Shown: positions 63,844 through 64,000 of the stretch, piece by piece | How the letters are laid out: each line of letters begins with the position of its first letter | Position numbering within the stretch: position 1 is the stretch's first letter | DNA from: Fidelibacterota bacterium | GTDB taxonomy: Bacteria; Pseudomonadota; Alphaproteobacteria; Rhodospirillales; Rhodospirillaceae | Direction: 5' to 3' | DNA length: 64,000 nucleotides | NCBI GenBank assembly: GCA_947475895.1 | Contig: CANJMF010000007.1 | Location: forward strand, 1-64,000 | The notes under the pieces: model-generated | Told to the model about the DNA's origin: nothing | What the model saw: the letters and a program-made list of their open reading frames with translations, nothing else | Databases searched by the model: none | Position numbers and translations under genes: made by a program

Positions 63844-63999
63844 TCATGAAATGTGGATGTTAGAGTTTGCTGCGATGCACTGGGCGGTGCAGGCGGAGAA
63901 ACGCCCGGCCATATCAAGCCAGTAGCAATGCAGGCGGTGCACGCTTGCATTGTTAACGCGAAACGCGGCAATTCCCTTGGTTGGCCGAAAAGCCCGCTG
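63844..63999 (-). CDS. Possible 3' end of a gene entering from the right edge
   Basis: A minus-strand frame open from the window edge to TGA at 63844, about 51 codons with several Cys and His (VHRLHCYWLDMAGRFSACTAQ, in part). A hairpin follows the stop at once. There is no recognisable domain, and a frame of this length can occur by chance, so this is a low-confidence call. Confidence 0.25.
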   Translation of the reverse strand, partial: QRAFRPTKGIAAFRVNNASVHRLHCYWLDMAGRFSACTAQCIAANSNIHIS

Positions 64000-64000
64000 G

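Overview
The window reads as a piece of an alphaproteobacterial chromosome. The evidence is a GC-rich coding style, a methionine synthase split into two genes, an Atm1-type exporter, an Fe-S-type Rrf2 regulator, a ChrB-like exported protein and an MHS-family permease. I cannot name the genus with confidence. Gene functions below come from motifs recognised by eye, not from searches.

Layout. 1-495: the end of an IS3-family element that has cut off the 3' part of a small gene. 654-14401: core genes, namely a CorA transporter, a membrane-anchored coiled-coil protein, an Atm1-like ABC exporter, an EF-hand protein with short repeats, split metH, a small membrane protein and a PAS histidine kinase. 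14619-14695: tRNA-Asp. 14647-34330: a 19.7-kb integrated island bounded by a perfect 49-bp direct repeat of the tRNA 3' end. It carries a tyrosine integrase, a primase-helicase preceded by a structured leader, a serine recombinase and a defence-like cargo. That cargo is an 840-residue protein with a zinc ribbon and nuclease-like C-terminus, a single-chain Type ISP restriction-modification enzyme, an XRE controller with a dyad operator, an OLD-family nuclease split by a 13-bp tandem duplication, and a frameshifted zinc-ribbon gene.

34381-64000: core genes resume with a thiolase, an SMR exporter and an exported NAD(P)-binding protein. A sulfate-uptake cluster follows: porin with an in-frame stop, two sulfate-binding proteins, a hydrolase, CysT, CysW and CysA. 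Beside it sit a 52-residue membrane protein and an Rrf2 regulator, and two matching 19-bp dyads that are candidate operators. After that come a Do-like protease, an exported alpha/beta hydrolase, a dihydroorotase-like amidohydrolase, three glycosyltransferases, YgfZ, an exported protein, pyruvate phosphate dikinase, a lysozyme-like small gene behind two terminators, a CPBP protease, an MHS transporter, a FMN dehydrogenase carrying a CXXCH motif, and a ChrB-like protein.

The most striking signal is at 55203-58175. Pyruvate phosphate dikinase carries an in-frame N-terminal YdaS/Cro-like helix-turn-helix domain. Its own upstream region holds six GTAAG/CTTAC half-sites spaced 10-12 bp apart, close to one helical turn each. 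This looks like a metabolic enzyme that binds and controls its own promoter.
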